The notes beneath the pieces were generated by a model. It made no database searches and was not told the DNA's origin. It was given only the letters and a program-made list of their open reading frames with translations. Positions 32,093-41,781 of a stretch of DNA of 64,000 bases are shown here, one piece after another. Source of the stretch: UBA2277 sp964564895 (GTDB taxonomy: Bacteria > Patescibacteriota > Microgenomatia > UBA1400 > MFAQ01); NCBI GenBank assembly GCA_964564895.1, contig CAZMCB010000001.1:27434-91433 (forward strand), read 5' to 3'. How positions within the stretch are numbered: position 1 is the first letter of the stretch; each line of letters starts with the position of its first letter. The position numbers and the translations under genes were made by a program.

Positions 32093-34372
32093 GTGATTAG
32101 AAAGTTAATAAAATACTGGCCTTTTGTATTTATTGGTTTGGTTTGTTTGGTTTATTTTTGGGAAGTATTTTTGAAGGGAATGGTACCTTTCCCCGGCGAT
32201 ATCTTGGTCGGAGCCTATTTCCCCTGGCTAGAAAGTAAATGGGGCACGGCAACCGGCGTTCCATTTAAGGCAAATCCATCTACTCCTGACGTTTATTCTA
32301 CGTTTTATCTGTGGAAAAGTTTGGCCGCCGAAAGCATTAGAAATCTCCAATGGCCACTTTGGAACCCCTACTCATATTCTGGTTATCCCCTATTGGCTAA
32401 CTTTCATTCTGGTGCTTTGTATCTTGGAAATTTATTGATGGTAGTGCTTGGAGATATTAATGGATGGTCGGCCTTGATTATTTTTGGAGTAGTAGGGTCT
32501 TTTACATCCATGTATCTGATGCTTAGGCAGTTAAAGATGACGACACTTGCGGCTTTGCTTGGTGGCTTTGCTTATGCCTTTTCTGGATTCTCAATTAGCT
32601 GGTCTCAGTTTATAAACGCTCCTCAGGCAATGGTTTGGCTACCTTTGTTAATAATGTGTATTGATAAATATTTTGAGGACAATAAATTAAAACACTTATT
32701 CTGGCTGCCATTTTTGTTTTTCTTGTTTATAACTGCAGGACATTTCCAGATTACTGTCTACGGCTCGGCGATTTTATTGTTGTTTGTATTATGGAAAGCG
32801 GCTTCGAAAAAAAATATCAGCAAGACTTTTATATTTATTCCGATATTACTGATTACTATTGGATTTTCAGCTATGCAGATTCTTCCAACAATGGAAATGG
32901 CTAAACAAGGAATCCGCTCGAATGATCGTGTTTTGGAAGACCGAAATTATGGACTTTCCCCAATGCGAAATTTAATAAACCTTTTTGCACCTGACTTTTT
33001 TGGAAACCCAGTTAAAGCAAATTTTTGGGGATTTTTTAATTATCATGAAACTATCTTTTATGCTGGACTTCTGACGACTTTAGTAATGATCTGGGCTTTG
33101 TTTCTTTGGAAAAAGATTTCTGCAACGACAAAGTTTTTTTGGATTATCGCTATTGTGGCACTGCTGTTTGGTTTTGATACCCCATTTGGTAGAGCGATTT
33201 ATTTATGGAAAGTTCCGGGGTTATCTACGAGTGATGCGGGAAGAATAGCTTCTGTGTTTGTACTGGGGAGTAGCGTGGTCCTTGCTGGAGTAGTTGACAA
33301 TTTGGAAAAATGCTCCAAAAAAGCAATTGTTTCTTTCTTGGTATTGAGCGCAGTAATTTTTGGAAGTTTATTTATACTAGCGGACAAGAGTCAGGTGTTG
33401 TGGGGCAAGTTCTCGACTGGAATCTTGACTGAGGAAATAAAAAGAATGGTGGCATTGAGAAACTTGGTTTTCCCCGCCGGTCTTTTTGCTCTGATCATTG
33501 GCTCGGTAGTACTTTTGAGAAATAGAAGGGTACTTTTTGTAAGTAGTTTGATTGCGATCATGATTTTGGATATGTTTAGATTTGGATGGAAATACACTCC
33601 GTTTGTTCCAAAACTTTATGTGTATCCTGATACCCCAATGACACTTTTCCTTAAAGAAAAAAATTCCGAGGAAATAATGAGAATAGATCGTGAAAAAGCT
33701 GAGATAATGCCAAATGCGACGTGGATGGCATATAGACTAATGAGCCCATCGGGATATGACCCAATGGCACTTCGAGATTATGTTTCGGAGTTTAATGGAA
33801 TTTTGAATCACAAACCAAATTCGAGTCTTTCTCGATACTCAGAAATTGAACAGTATGACGCGGAGGCTTTGGGAAAATTCAATGTGAAGTACTTACTGGC
33901 AGTGAAAAAAGAAAAGGATGAAGGATCTTTGGAAAAATATATCAATCCATTAATTGATCTGAAAAAATGGAAGAGTGTATTTGAGTCTAGCTCTTCTGCT
34001 GTACTTGAAAATACTGAGTATAAGGAAAGAGCAAGAATTGTGGATGCTAATGGTGAAGAGGCTATCGGAAAGGCTACGATAAAAGAGTATCAAAATGAAA
34101 GAGTCGTAATTGACTTTAGTAACGAGACTGGAGAAAAACTGCTTCTTTCGGATACTTATTACTCTGGATGGAAGGCTACTATTAATGGTAGACAGACAAA
34201 AATTGGGAATGAGATAAAACCATTTAGATCTGTTGATATTAGAGGAATAAGTGAGGGTGAAGTATTGTTTGAATATAAACCAGATTCGTTTAGAATTGGA
34301 TTATGGATAAGTATCTTAAGTGTTATTACTTGGATAGGTTTGTTTGTATTTAAAAAAAGAGATGAAAAATAA
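32093..34372 (+). CDS. YfhO-family membrane protein
   Basis: A 759-residue protein with a GTG start. An N-terminal helix is followed by FPGDILVGAYFPWLESKWG, then about 11 helices with WPLWNPYSYSGYPLLANFHS and AYAFSGFSISWSQFINAPQA, hallmarks of YfhO. The extracytoplasmic C-terminal domain (residues about 500-735) ends with LLLSDTYYSGWKATINGRQT and FEYKPDSFRIGLWISIL, the diagnostic YYPGW/Y-x-P-x-x-F closing motif. In Firmicutes YfhO is required for lipoteichoic-acid glycosylation, as a GT-C protein. An analogous external glycosyl transfer is likely. The next gene overlaps it by 11 nt. Confidence 0.85.
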   Translation: MIRKLIKYWPFVFIGLVCLVYFWEVFLKGMVPFPGDILVGAYFPWLESKWGTATGVPFKANPSTPDVYSTFYLWKSLAAESIRNLQWPLWNPYSYSGYPLLANFHSGALYLGNLLMVVLGDINGWSALIIFGVVGSFTSMYLMLRQLKMTTLAALLGGFAYAFSGFSISWSQFINAPQAMVWLPLLIMCIDKYFEDNKLKHLFWLPFLFFLFITAGHFQITVYGSAILLLFVLWKAASKKNISKTFIFIPILLITIGFSAMQILPTMEMAKQGIRSNDRVLEDRNYGLSPMRNLINLFAPDFFGNPVKANFWGFFNYHETIFYAGLLTTLVMIWALFLWKKISATTKFFWIIAIVALLFGFDTPFGRAIYLWKVPGLSTSDAGRIASVFVLGSSVVLAGVVDNLEKCSKKAIVSFLVLSAVIFGSLFILADKSQVLWGKFSTGILTEEIKRMVALRNLVFPAGLFALIIGSVVLLRNRRVLFVSSLIAIMILDMFRFGWKYTPFVPKLYVYPDTPMTLFLKEKNSEEIMRIDREKAEIMPNATWMAYRLMSPSGYDPMALRDYVSEFNGILNHKPNSSLSRYSEIEQYDAEALGKFNVKYLLAVKKEKDEGSLEKYINPLIDLKKWKSVFESSSSAVLENTEYKERARIVDANGEEAIGKATIKEYQNERVVIDFSNETGEKLLLSDTYYSGWKATINGRQTKIGNEIKPFRSVDIRGISEGEVLFEYKPDSFRIGLWISILSVITWIGLFVFKKRDEK

Positions 34373-35684
34373 ATATCTAAATATATTTCTGATTGGGCTG
34401 ATTTTGGTTTTTGGACTATGGCTTAGAACTTACAACCTAGGAAACAGATATACCTTTGAATGGGACCAAGACGATGATGCAGTGAAGGTAATGAAGATAC
34501 TTGAGGGACAACCAACTTTGATTGGCCCTAGAGTAGCAGGACCAGACAGTTTTTTTGTAGCTCCTTGGCATTATTATTTCCTTGCTCCTTTTTATGCTGT
34601 GGGTGGAGGGGATCCAATTTCTGGTGCTTGGGCTAGTGTACTTGTGGGTGTGGTAACGGTGTTGGCATATTATTTCGTGGGGTCACGACTATGGGGAAGG
34701 AAGGAAGGGCTTATAGCGGCCTGGGCTGGAGCCGCGGCGTACTCTATCGTTAGTTGGAATGTGATGTATACACCTTTGCTTTCGATAATAGTGTTTTTCT
34801 TGGGAAATAGATTGCTTGAAGGGAAAAAATATTTTTGGCTCGCAATTGCTTTGGCTATCTTTGCAGGAACAACACATTTGGTGCCTGCGACTCTTTTAAT
34901 TATGATTTTAGCAATTTACTTTTTGATCAAAAAAAAGCCACCGGTCAAGAATATTGTTTTGGGATTTTTGATTGGTATGATTTGGCTGGTACCTTTGATT
35001 CTTTTTGATCTACGACACGATTTCTTAATATTTAATAAAGTAATTCTCTTTTTCACAGCTAAAGGTGAGTATCACGAAGGAGTATTTAACCTTTTGGCGT
35101 GGAGAGCCTTTTACCGAGGATTTACATTGATGGGTGGAGATGGATCAAACAGTTTTTGGTATATCTTTGAAAGGGTCTTTTTGGCAGCAACTGTAATTTT
35201 AGGAATTGTGATGACAAAAGAAAAACAAAAGAAAATTTGGTATTCGCTGTGGTTTATTTTCCCCGCTATCGTTTTGCTCTTTTATTGGAAAAATATTCCA
35301 GAGTATTATTTTGGAGTCCCTTTTGCCCTTCTTCCACTTTTCTTAGCTATTTTGTCTAGAAAATTTAAGACAGTGATTATTGCTTTTCTGATTGTTGGCT
35401 CAGCAATTCAGATAAATAGAGTATTGAACCATGAAGCTTGGGTAAGTATTAATGACAAAAAAGAGGTTGTTTTCTTTATGAGTGAGTATACAAAAGACAA
35501 ACGTTTTAATTTCTCCTATGATGTTCCTTTTGGAGAAGAGATTGGGTATCCATATCTCTTTAAATGGATGAAGCATGAACCGGAAAATATACCTGAGGCC
35601 AAGCTATATACTCTTAGCCGAAAACCAACTGCAACAGAAAATGTAATTTATTCTAAAAAAGGACTTAGCATCATTCAAAGATAA
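34362..35684 (+). CDS. PMT-like GT-C glycosyltransferase with DQDDD motif
   Basis: A 440-residue membrane protein with about ten helices. After helix 1, YTFEWDQDDDAVKVMKILEG replaces the usual Asp-Glu by Asp35-Gln-Asp-Asp-Asp; TLIGPRVAGPDSFFVAPWHY then gives the Gly-Pro loop shared with genes at 38628, 55410 and 56882. The start is placed at the ATG at 34362, because the open frame before it (TTG at 34344) reads through the end of the YfhO gene. It abuts the next gene (stop 35684, ATG 35685). Acidic residues are still available, so activity is plausible. Confidence 0.76.
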   Translation: MKNKYLNIFLIGLILVFGLWLRTYNLGNRYTFEWDQDDDAVKVMKILEGQPTLIGPRVAGPDSFFVAPWHYYFLAPFYAVGGGDPISGAWASVLVGVVTVLAYYFVGSRLWGRKEGLIAAWAGAAAYSIVSWNVMYTPLLSIIVFFLGNRLLEGKKYFWLAIALAIFAGTTHLVPATLLIMILAIYFLIKKKPPVKNIVLGFLIGMIWLVPLILFDLRHDFLIFNKVILFFTAKGEYHEGVFNLLAWRAFYRGFTLMGGDGSNSFWYIFERVFLAATVILGIVMTKEKQKKIWYSLWFIFPAIVLLFYWKNIPEYYFGVPFALLPLFLAILSRKFKTVIIAFLIVGSAIQINRVLNHEAWVSINDKKEVVFFMSEYTKDKRFNFSYDVPFGEEIGYPYLFKWMKHEPENIPEAKLYTLSRKPTATENVIYSKKGLSIIQR

Positions 35685-37565
35685 ATGAAAAAAATACTAT
35701 TAATCGCAGCCGCTCTTTTCTTTTTCATTGCTCCTCTCACTTATCATCCAGATAATAAAGCGGTTTTGTTTTGGGCCTCTCAAGATAATGGCAAGGTGTG
35801 GAATATTTGGGAGTATGGTGAAAAAAACTTGAAGCCCGACCAACAGTTTAACTATCCCCCTCTTCATTTTTATTTGGATAAATTGCAGTACGCTATTTCA
35901 AAACCCTTGGGCGGTGAAGGTTATGTAGAGTGGCTTGGTTCATCCAACAAAGAGGATTTCTTTAACCCTTTGTTGGCTCGCTATATGATGGCAACAAAAT
36001 TTCCTTTGATACTTTTTGCTTTGGTTGCAGGATACCTAATCTATCTACTTGCTAAACATTTTGGTTTGAGTGAGAAACGATCAAGAGTGGCTGCTGCAAT
36101 TTGGTTTTTTAACCCTATCACCTTATACAGTATCCCGATAATGGGACAAAACGATGTTATGGCCATTGTGTTTTTTCTTGCTGGCTGGCTTTTGCTTTCA
36201 AGGAAACCTGTTATTGCAGCAGTGATATTTGGTTTGGCATCATCAATAAAAACATACCCTCTGATTTGGCTCGCGTTTTTGTTGCCGGCTACAAAAAACA
36301 TATCTCGGAAACAAAAGGTGGGAGTGTTTTTGCTTAGTGTTTTTGTTTATGTTATGACGCTGGTTCCTTTTTTACACAATTCCACTTTCTTAAGCGCTGG
36401 CTCAAATTCAGAGATAAATAATAGATTTTTGATTCCTCAGATTAGTATTGGATTCGATCAAGCAATTTATGTAATCCCTTTACTATTGTCTGTTGTTTTC
36501 TTTGCAATAAATTCTTCTCCTGCAGCCATACTTCTAACCGCCAATCTTATACTTTTGGGGTTCTCTCATTTTCATCCGCAATGGTATACGTGGACGATTC
36601 CATTTTTCGCACTATGGATAGTGTCTTGTAAAAATAGAGACAACATTCTTGCGGCAATTCTTTTATCTATCGTGACAATCGGCTCTTGGATGGCTGTAGT
36701 GTTTCTGTTTGCAGATAAATGGCTTACTGTGGGGATTTTGTCTGTTGCCAATCCTTCTTTGGGAAATTTACCTGTTTTACGCGAGTTTCTATTAGCACGC
36801 GGCTTTGATGTAAATTTATATAATAATTTGGCTCAGACCGCTTTGGCTGCTGTTGGATTGATTTCTTTGATAGCATTGCTATCAAGAAAATTTTCTGACG
36901 AGAAAGCTGAGTTTTCATTGAAGTTTATTGATCGTTTGGGGAAATGGTGGAGTGAAGTTCCTCGAGTATTAAGAATATTTTTATCTTTATTACTTGCTGG
37001 TGGATTGATGATAATCTGGATTGGTCTGACACAACTAATTCCAGCACCATCTTCGACGAAACCAATTACAAAAAATAACTACCTAGAAATTAATAATAAA
37101 TTAATTGGAAGTATAGAAACGAAACAAAATAATTTTTATCGATTTGATTTGGCTTTTAGCAATCCAAAACAAAGAAATGTCGGGAAATACCTTGTATCTC
37201 TTTATGAAAATGGAAACAGCCTACATAAACAAATAATTTCTGGAATGAACATTGGTGAGGACACAGTAATTCGTTTTGATTTGGCGGATGTTCAAGAAAA
37301 TTCTAACAATCGCACCTATGAAGTTGTTGTTGAGGCTATTGAGGGCACAAAGAGTGCTTCTTCATCAAGAAATGAAGCAGGATATATATCCGCGAGTGTT
37401 ATTGAGCCAAATACTCAAAATTCTTTGGAAGTACAAGAGTTTTTTAAACCCTCTCAAAATTTAAATAATATATTTGAGAAAACAGTAGCTGTTGTCCAAA
37501 ATATTTTCAGCCAAGTTCCTTGGTACTACGTACTGATCGTTGGTCTAATCTGTCTTGGAGTTTAA
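35685..37565 (+). CDS. GT87/DUF2029-like GT-C protein with C-terminal beta domain
   Basis: A 626-residue protein. The first 420 residues are GT-C-like: QFNYPPLHFYLDKLQYAIS in loop 1, WFFNPITLYSIPIMGQNDVM and ASSIKTYPLIWLAFLLP, the Asn-Pro, Gly-Gln-Asn-Asp and Lys-Thr-Tyr-Pro landmarks. A second part follows: a helix at about 435-455, roughly 140 polar residues (KNNYLEINNKLIGSIETKQN onward) with alternating hydrophobic pattern suggesting a beta-sandwich outside the membrane, and a final helix ending at Gly-Val. This extension is absent from its relative at 29124-30374 and could bind glycan. Ends convergently over the next gene by 4 nt. Confidence 0.72.
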   Translation: MKKILLIAAALFFFIAPLTYHPDNKAVLFWASQDNGKVWNIWEYGEKNLKPDQQFNYPPLHFYLDKLQYAISKPLGGEGYVEWLGSSNKEDFFNPLLARYMMATKFPLILFALVAGYLIYLLAKHFGLSEKRSRVAAAIWFFNPITLYSIPIMGQNDVMAIVFFLAGWLLLSRKPVIAAVIFGLASSIKTYPLIWLAFLLPATKNISRKQKVGVFLLSVFVYVMTLVPFLHNSTFLSAGSNSEINNRFLIPQISIGFDQAIYVIPLLLSVVFFAINSSPAAILLTANLILLGFSHFHPQWYTWTIPFFALWIVSCKNRDNILAAILLSIVTIGSWMAVVFLFADKWLTVGILSVANPSLGNLPVLREFLLARGFDVNLYNNLAQTALAAVGLISLIALLSRKFSDEKAEFSLKFIDRLGKWWSEVPRVLRIFLSLLLAGGLMIIWIGLTQLIPAPSSTKPITKNNYLEINNKLIGSIETKQNNFYRFDLAFSNPKQRNVGKYLVSLYENGNSLHKQIISGMNIGEDTVIRFDLADVQENSNNRTYEVVVEAIEGTKSASSSRNEAGYISASVIEPNTQNSLEVQEFFKPSQNLNNIFEKTVAVVQNIFSQVPWYYVLIVGLICLGV

Positions 37566-38626
37566 ATAAGAGACTTAATCTTTTTTGAGAATTGATCTGT
37601 AGAGAAACTCTCAGATCTTTCACTAAGATTTGAGAAAATAGTCGCAAGTTTTTTGGGGTTGTTGATTAGAACACTAGTTTCTTTGGCCATTTCTTCTGGA
37701 GTATTGCAAAGAACACCAGTGTCAGGGGTTATTATTTCTTTTTGGCCACCTTTGGCAATAACAACTGGTATACACCCGGCCGACATTGCTTCGACTGTGG
37801 TCATACCAAAGTGCTCGACTTTTTCGGGGTCTGTTTCTTCGTCTATTTCAAACCCTGCGGCGTGCCAAAAAAACTTAGACTTGGCATAGAGAGATTTTAA
37901 TTTATCAAAGTCAGGATTTACTAAAAATTTGATTGATAGAGAGCCGGCTTGTTTTTTGAGAAGCGCTAGAGTGTCCGAGGTGTTGTTGCTTCCTCCCGCT
38001 AGAAATAGCTCGTAATCGGGATTAGTTTTGTTTAGGATACTGAATGCTTTGATCAGTACATCTTGGCGCTTTGAGTGACTGGGAGAATCAAATCTGGCAA
38101 CAGAGAGAATGATGTTTTCTTTTGTACCTTTTTGGAAACTTGCGGTATCAATAGGAGGATAAAGCACAAAACTTTTTGTTTTGGGGAGGTGCTTTTCGTG
38201 TACAGCAGCAGTGAAACGTGAGTTGTAGACAAATTTGTTGACGAATAAAGTTTTGATGGCATTAGTGAATGAACCACCTCCTAGTGTTTTGAAGGGAACT
38301 TGAAAATGAACTAAATTGTTTCGAGAAAAAAGGAAAGGCAAACTACCATCGCTTACCCAAAATATTAATCCATAGCGCATAGTAAAAAACAGTTTTTTGA
38401 AGAAGGAAGTTTTTTGAGTAAAAATATCAAAGGCTTTTTTGTTTAGCTTTAAACCTTCTAAGTTTAGACCGAATCTCTCTTCTGCTTTTTTTAGAGTGTC
38501 TGAGTCTTTCCATGCAATCTCTACTCGGAATCCTAAATTAATTAACTGAGCTGCAAACGTAAGAGAATAGCGCTCTCCTCCGCCAAGAGTGTCTAAATAT
38601 GGATCGAAAATTATGGCTTTTTTCAT
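37562..38626 (-). CDS. Family 4 glycosyltransferase (ALG11-like)
   Basis: A 354-residue GT-B enzyme. It begins KKAIIFDPYLDTLGGGERYS, with the Gly-Gly-Gly-Glu-Arg-Tyr loop typical of the ALG11-like GT4 subgroup; the donor half shows ILSVARFDSPSHSKRQDVLI, LFLAGGSNNTSDTLALL and VEHFGMTTVEAMSAGCIPVV (Glu-x7-Glu), then AKGGQKEII. I choose the ATG at 38626, 1 nt after the preceding stop; the open frame upstream to 38665 overlaps the PMT gene and adds 13 unrelated residues. Likely a mannosyltransferase of the lipid-linked oligosaccharide. Confidence 0.88.
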   Translation of the reverse strand: MKKAIIFDPYLDTLGGGERYSLTFAAQLINLGFRVEIAWKDSDTLKKAEERFGLNLEGLKLNKKAFDIFTQKTSFFKKLFFTMRYGLIFWVSDGSLPFLFSRNNLVHFQVPFKTLGGGSFTNAIKTLFVNKFVYNSRFTAAVHEKHLPKTKSFVLYPPIDTASFQKGTKENIILSVARFDSPSHSKRQDVLIKAFSILNKTNPDYELFLAGGSNNTSDTLALLKKQAGSLSIKFLVNPDFDKLKSLYAKSKFFWHAAGFEIDEETDPEKVEHFGMTTVEAMSAGCIPVVIAKGGQKEIITPDTGVLCNTPEEMAKETSVLINNPKKLATIFSNLSERSESFSTDQFSKKIKSLI

Positions 38627-38627
38627 T

Positions 38628-40058
38628 TTATTTTTCAAATCGATAAAGATATAAGGGGTATTCACTAACCCTCCACATATTGGTTATTGTACTGCCTTTG
38701 AATGACTCTATCTCCCATGCTTGGTCGTTTCTAAGGACCTCTGGGTCTTCGGTTGCAGAAACTACATACAAGACCTCACTTTGAGGGAATTTATCAAAGG
38801 GGTATAGAGTCATGCCATTTATAAGAGCCATGTCACGAAAACGTTGACCATAGAGATTAGAGTCTGGACTAGCTAGTGCAGCTACGTTGGTCTTGGGATT
38901 TTGTTCTAATATAATATGTTTTGTGACGTTTCTAACCGCCTCTATGTCTCCTTGCCATGTGTAGCTTTTGAGAAGATTTACGGCGCTATTTAGGCTAATG
39001 ACTAGTAGTATTCCAAGTATTATTTTGCCGTAGATATTTTTATAAAGGGAGAAGAAACGCAGAAAGAATAATATCGCTAGAGGCACTTGAGCATACTGAT
39101 AATGGGGATAAGTAACAGTAACAAAACCAAAGAAAATAAAGGAGACAAGAAGTGAGAGGAAGGAGTAACTTAGATATTTGTCTTTTCTGTGGACCAAGAA
39201 TATCCCGACGAAAATTAAAAAGAAAATTATGGTGACAAAAAGATTATTTGGAACGAAGTAATTTGAAAAGACAACTAAAGAGTTCCAGAGCCTCTCAAAA
39301 AAGCCAGCAAAAGAAAGAGACATAAATGATTTTTCATTGGCTGAAAGGAAGGCCGTAGAGTTAAAGAAAAAATGATTCTTCATCTCGAATAATACAAAGG
39401 GGATGATGGCGAAAGAGAAACCGAGTAGTGTGAGGAAGATTTTTTTGATGGCTCCTTTGGTTCCTTTGTAAAGAAGTGGAAGAAAAATAATAATCGGTAA
39501 TACCACGATTGCCGCTAAATAATGATGATAAAGAGCAGCACCTAGTGATAGACCTCCAAGAAAAACGAGAATCGGATTTTTAAACGATAGTGAGAAAACA
39601 AAAACACTTAACCAAAAGATAATGGGGTTTGGATTCCAAGCCCATCTGGAGGCAACCATGACTGGCGAAAGGCTAGCAATTAGCAAAGATAGAAACAATG
39701 CTTTTTTGGTTTTTCCAAATGTTTTTACTATCACAATTGTTAGAAGTAACCAACCAAGTACACCATAGAACGCGGCCATGTAGGCAGGCCCTAAGGGATC
39801 AAAATTTGTAAGAACTGTAGCGGGCATGTACATGTAGTAACTTAGCGATGGGAACATTTCCAGTCTGTCTTCGGAAATAGGACCAACAAAAGTAATTTGT
39901 TTGAGATCCCAGATACGATGCATATCAACTAGAGCTCTGGACTCATCCCAGATAAAACGAGAGTTTTTTTCGAGATTGTAGGTATAAAGAAAAACAACTA
40001 AAAAACCTAAAACAAAAAAGAGCCAGTATTTTTTTATAAAGGAAATTATTTTGTTCAT
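38628..40058 (-). CDS. PMT-like GT-C glycosyltransferase
   Basis: A 476-residue membrane protein with about 11 helices. NSRFIWDESRALVDMHRIWD contains the Asp38-Glu39 pair, and ITFVGPISEDRLEMFPSLSY the Gly-Pro loop; ASRWAWNPNPIIFWLSVFVF gives the Trp-Asn-Pro-Asn-Pro block shared with 55410-58351. The start is set at the ATG at 40058, which forms an ATGA overlap with the upstream GT2 stop; an ATG five codons earlier (40073) is less likely. The C-terminal 110 residues are soluble, with VRNVTKHIILEQNPKTN. Confidence 0.79.
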   Translation of the reverse strand: MNKIISFIKKYWLFFVLGFLVVFLYTYNLEKNSRFIWDESRALVDMHRIWDLKQITFVGPISEDRLEMFPSLSYYMYMPATVLTNFDPLGPAYMAAFYGVLGWLLLTIVIVKTFGKTKKALFLSLLIASLSPVMVASRWAWNPNPIIFWLSVFVFSLSFKNPILVFLGGLSLGAALYHHYLAAIVVLPIIIFLPLLYKGTKGAIKKIFLTLLGFSFAIIPFVLFEMKNHFFFNSTAFLSANEKSFMSLSFAGFFERLWNSLVVFSNYFVPNNLFVTIIFFLIFVGIFLVHRKDKYLSYSFLSLLVSFIFFGFVTVTYPHYQYAQVPLAILFFLRFFSLYKNIYGKIILGILLVISLNSAVNLLKSYTWQGDIEAVRNVTKHIILEQNPKTNVAALASPDSNLYGQRFRDMALINGMTLYPFDKFPQSEVLYVVSATEDPEVLRNDQAWEIESFKGSTITNMWRVSEYPLYLYRFEK

Positions 40059-40861
40059 TTTTCTTTTTGCCATTCCTCTAGCAGATCTTGATCAACTTTT
40101 TTGTATGTATCAGATAGCGATGGTTTTCTCTGAGCTTCCCAAAGACGCTCGTAGGTCAAGAACTTACTGAACATCTGGTAGATAATCTCTATCCAGCCTT
40201 CGGTACCATCTCGCCATAGCCCCTGCTTTACTGCACGATACCAAAACTCGGTGAGCATAATGCGGATAAAGCGCCAACCTTTCATGGGAGGATGACCAGC
40301 ATCAAGAAGCATCTGGGCTTCCATCTTTGACCACTTCATCGTATTAGGTACTTTTTCATCGATGTTTTTGTGGGAAAGATGAACCATCTGATGACGCAGA
40401 TCACCTATGGGACCCACGATCTTAGGCTGCTCATGAAGCTTACCTTCCCAGCGCTTAAGGGCGGTCTTTTTCATGAGACGCAGGACTCTCGGATCTCCCC
40501 AGTGATTAAGGTGTTTGCCTAAAAATATTTCGTAGCGACTAATGGTGTAGGCCTGGAACTGTGGTTCTTCTATTGTGGCCATTATTTCCCTCGCGAGCTT
40601 AACAGGAATGCGTTCATCCGAGTCGAGGTATAGCAACCATTCTCCTTTGGCTTCTTTGGCACCGCTATTGCGCCATTTGGAAAAACTATCCCCCGTTTCA
40701 TGAACAACTTTGGCACCTAATTTGAGACAAATATCGACTGTGTTGTCTGTGGAGCCAGTATCGACGACAATGACCTCTGAGACGAACTGTGAGGTCTTGA
40801 TCGCTGGTATTATTTCGTCTGCAACATTTTTGGCAAGGATAATGATGGATAGTTTTTTCAT
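40055..40861 (-). CDS. GT2 glycosyltransferase, WaaE/KdtX-like
   Basis: A 268-residue GT-A enzyme: KLSIIILAKNVADEIIPAIK, SEVIVVDTGSTDNTVDICLK, FSKWRNSGAKEAKGEWLLYL and DSDERIPVKLAREI (Asp-Ser-Asp-Glu-Arg). WGDPRVLRLMKKTALKRWEG and LHEQP are conserved in the WaaE-like subgroup, as in the genes at 23353 and 42039. The ATG at 40861 overlaps the preceding stop by 4 nt, which decides it over an ATG five codons upstream. Sugar unknown; glucose or heptose are used by characterised relatives. Confidence 0.86.
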   Translation of the reverse strand: MKKLSIIILAKNVADEIIPAIKTSQFVSEVIVVDTGSTDNTVDICLKLGAKVVHETGDSFSKWRNSGAKEAKGEWLLYLDSDERIPVKLAREIMATIEEPQFQAYTISRYEIFLGKHLNHWGDPRVLRLMKKTALKRWEGKLHEQPKIVGPIGDLRHQMVHLSHKNIDEKVPNTMKWSKMEAQMLLDAGHPPMKGWRFIRIMLTEFWYRAVKQGLWRDGTEGWIEIIYQMFSKFLTYERLWEAQRKPSLSDTYKKVDQDLLEEWQKEK

Positions 40862-41769
40862 ATTTTTTTGATCCACGATCCGCCACCTAAGTTTCTTGAA
40901 AAAAAGTCTCGGACGGCTTGTTTCTGGGCTTTGGTTCCAATAAATAATTTCTTGATTGCTTCTCTTATGAGCGCAAACTTGGTTCTGGGTTTAGCGTAGT
41001 CCATGCCAAAGAGAAGGCGATTTCTGGTTAGGAAATAATCGTTTAAAGGCGAGCCAATACCAGAGCTTTGGGCCACCTTGTGCCATAGCTTGATCTCGGA
41101 ATCGATGATTAACTTGTAGCCGGCTTTCTTAATACGCATACCCAGATCGGAGTCTTCGAAGTATAAACAGTATCGCTCGTCAAAAAGACCCACCTTCCTT
41201 AAGATATCGGCTTTGGTGATAAATAAACAACCAGTAATAAAATCGGTTTCTCTCTGACCATCGAACTGACCTTTGTCTACTTCATTTACCCCAATGTGCT
41301 TGGCATAGATATTGTCCCAGTCGTACTCCCCTCCTGCATACCAGATGACTTTTCCTAACTCGTCTTTTTTGTACTTGTCTTCGAACTCAAAGCCTTTGGC
41401 AAAATAGATCAAACCACCCACAACTCCCGTCGAGTCATCAGAGATGGGTGAGGCTAATATCTTTAGTATTAAGTCTTCGGGAACGACTGTGTCGTTGTTT
41501 ATGAGAACAATGATGTCTACACCATCAGCCAATGCTTTTTTGAAACCTAGATTGTTTCCTGCAGCAAAGCCTACATTTCCTGGGCTTTCGACGTAAACTG
41601 CTTGAGGATATTTTTCTAGTTTTTCTTTGAGCTCATCTGATCTGTCATTATCTACAACGTAGACTGTAGAGGTGACCCCTAAAGGAAGAGTGTTTTTCTC
41701 GAGCTGCTTAACTACTTCCAAGGTATCTTCTATGCTATGGAAACTGACAGTGATAAAGCCTATTTTCAT
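40858..41769 (-). CDS. GT2 glycosyltransferase, rhamnosyltransferase-like
   Basis: A 303-residue GT-A enzyme: IGFITVSFHSIEDTLEVVKQ, STVYVVDNDRSDELKEKLEK, NVGFAAGNNLGFKKAL, IIVLINNDTVVPEDLI (Asn-Asn-Asp-Thr) and LFDERYCLYFEDSDLGMRIK, the motif set of WbbL/RfbF-type rhamnosyltransferases. It heads a four-gene minus operon and has a perfect TATAAT 6 nt before its ATG. It carries a longer insert (residues about 125-165) than the genes at 30371 and 31170. Confidence 0.87.
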   Translation of the reverse strand: MKIGFITVSFHSIEDTLEVVKQLEKNTLPLGVTSTVYVVDNDRSDELKEKLEKYPQAVYVESPGNVGFAAGNNLGFKKALADGVDIIVLINNDTVVPEDLILKILASPISDDSTGVVGGLIYFAKGFEFEDKYKKDELGKVIWYAGGEYDWDNIYAKHIGVNEVDKGQFDGQRETDFITGCLFITKADILRKVGLFDERYCLYFEDSDLGMRIKKAGYKLIIDSEIKLWHKVAQSSGIGSPLNDYFLTRNRLLFGMDYAKPRTKFALIREAIKKLFIGTKAQKQAVRDFFSRNLGGGSWIKKI

Positions 41770-41775
41770 TGATTA

Positions 41776-41781
41776 ATTATA
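41776..41781 (-). promoter_or_regulatory. -10 box for the 37.6-41.8 kb operon
   Basis: TATAAT on the minus strand with only 6 nt between it and the ATG at 41769, so transcription should begin at or next to the A of the start codon. A weak TTGGTC lies 15 nt further upstream. Confidence 0.55.
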
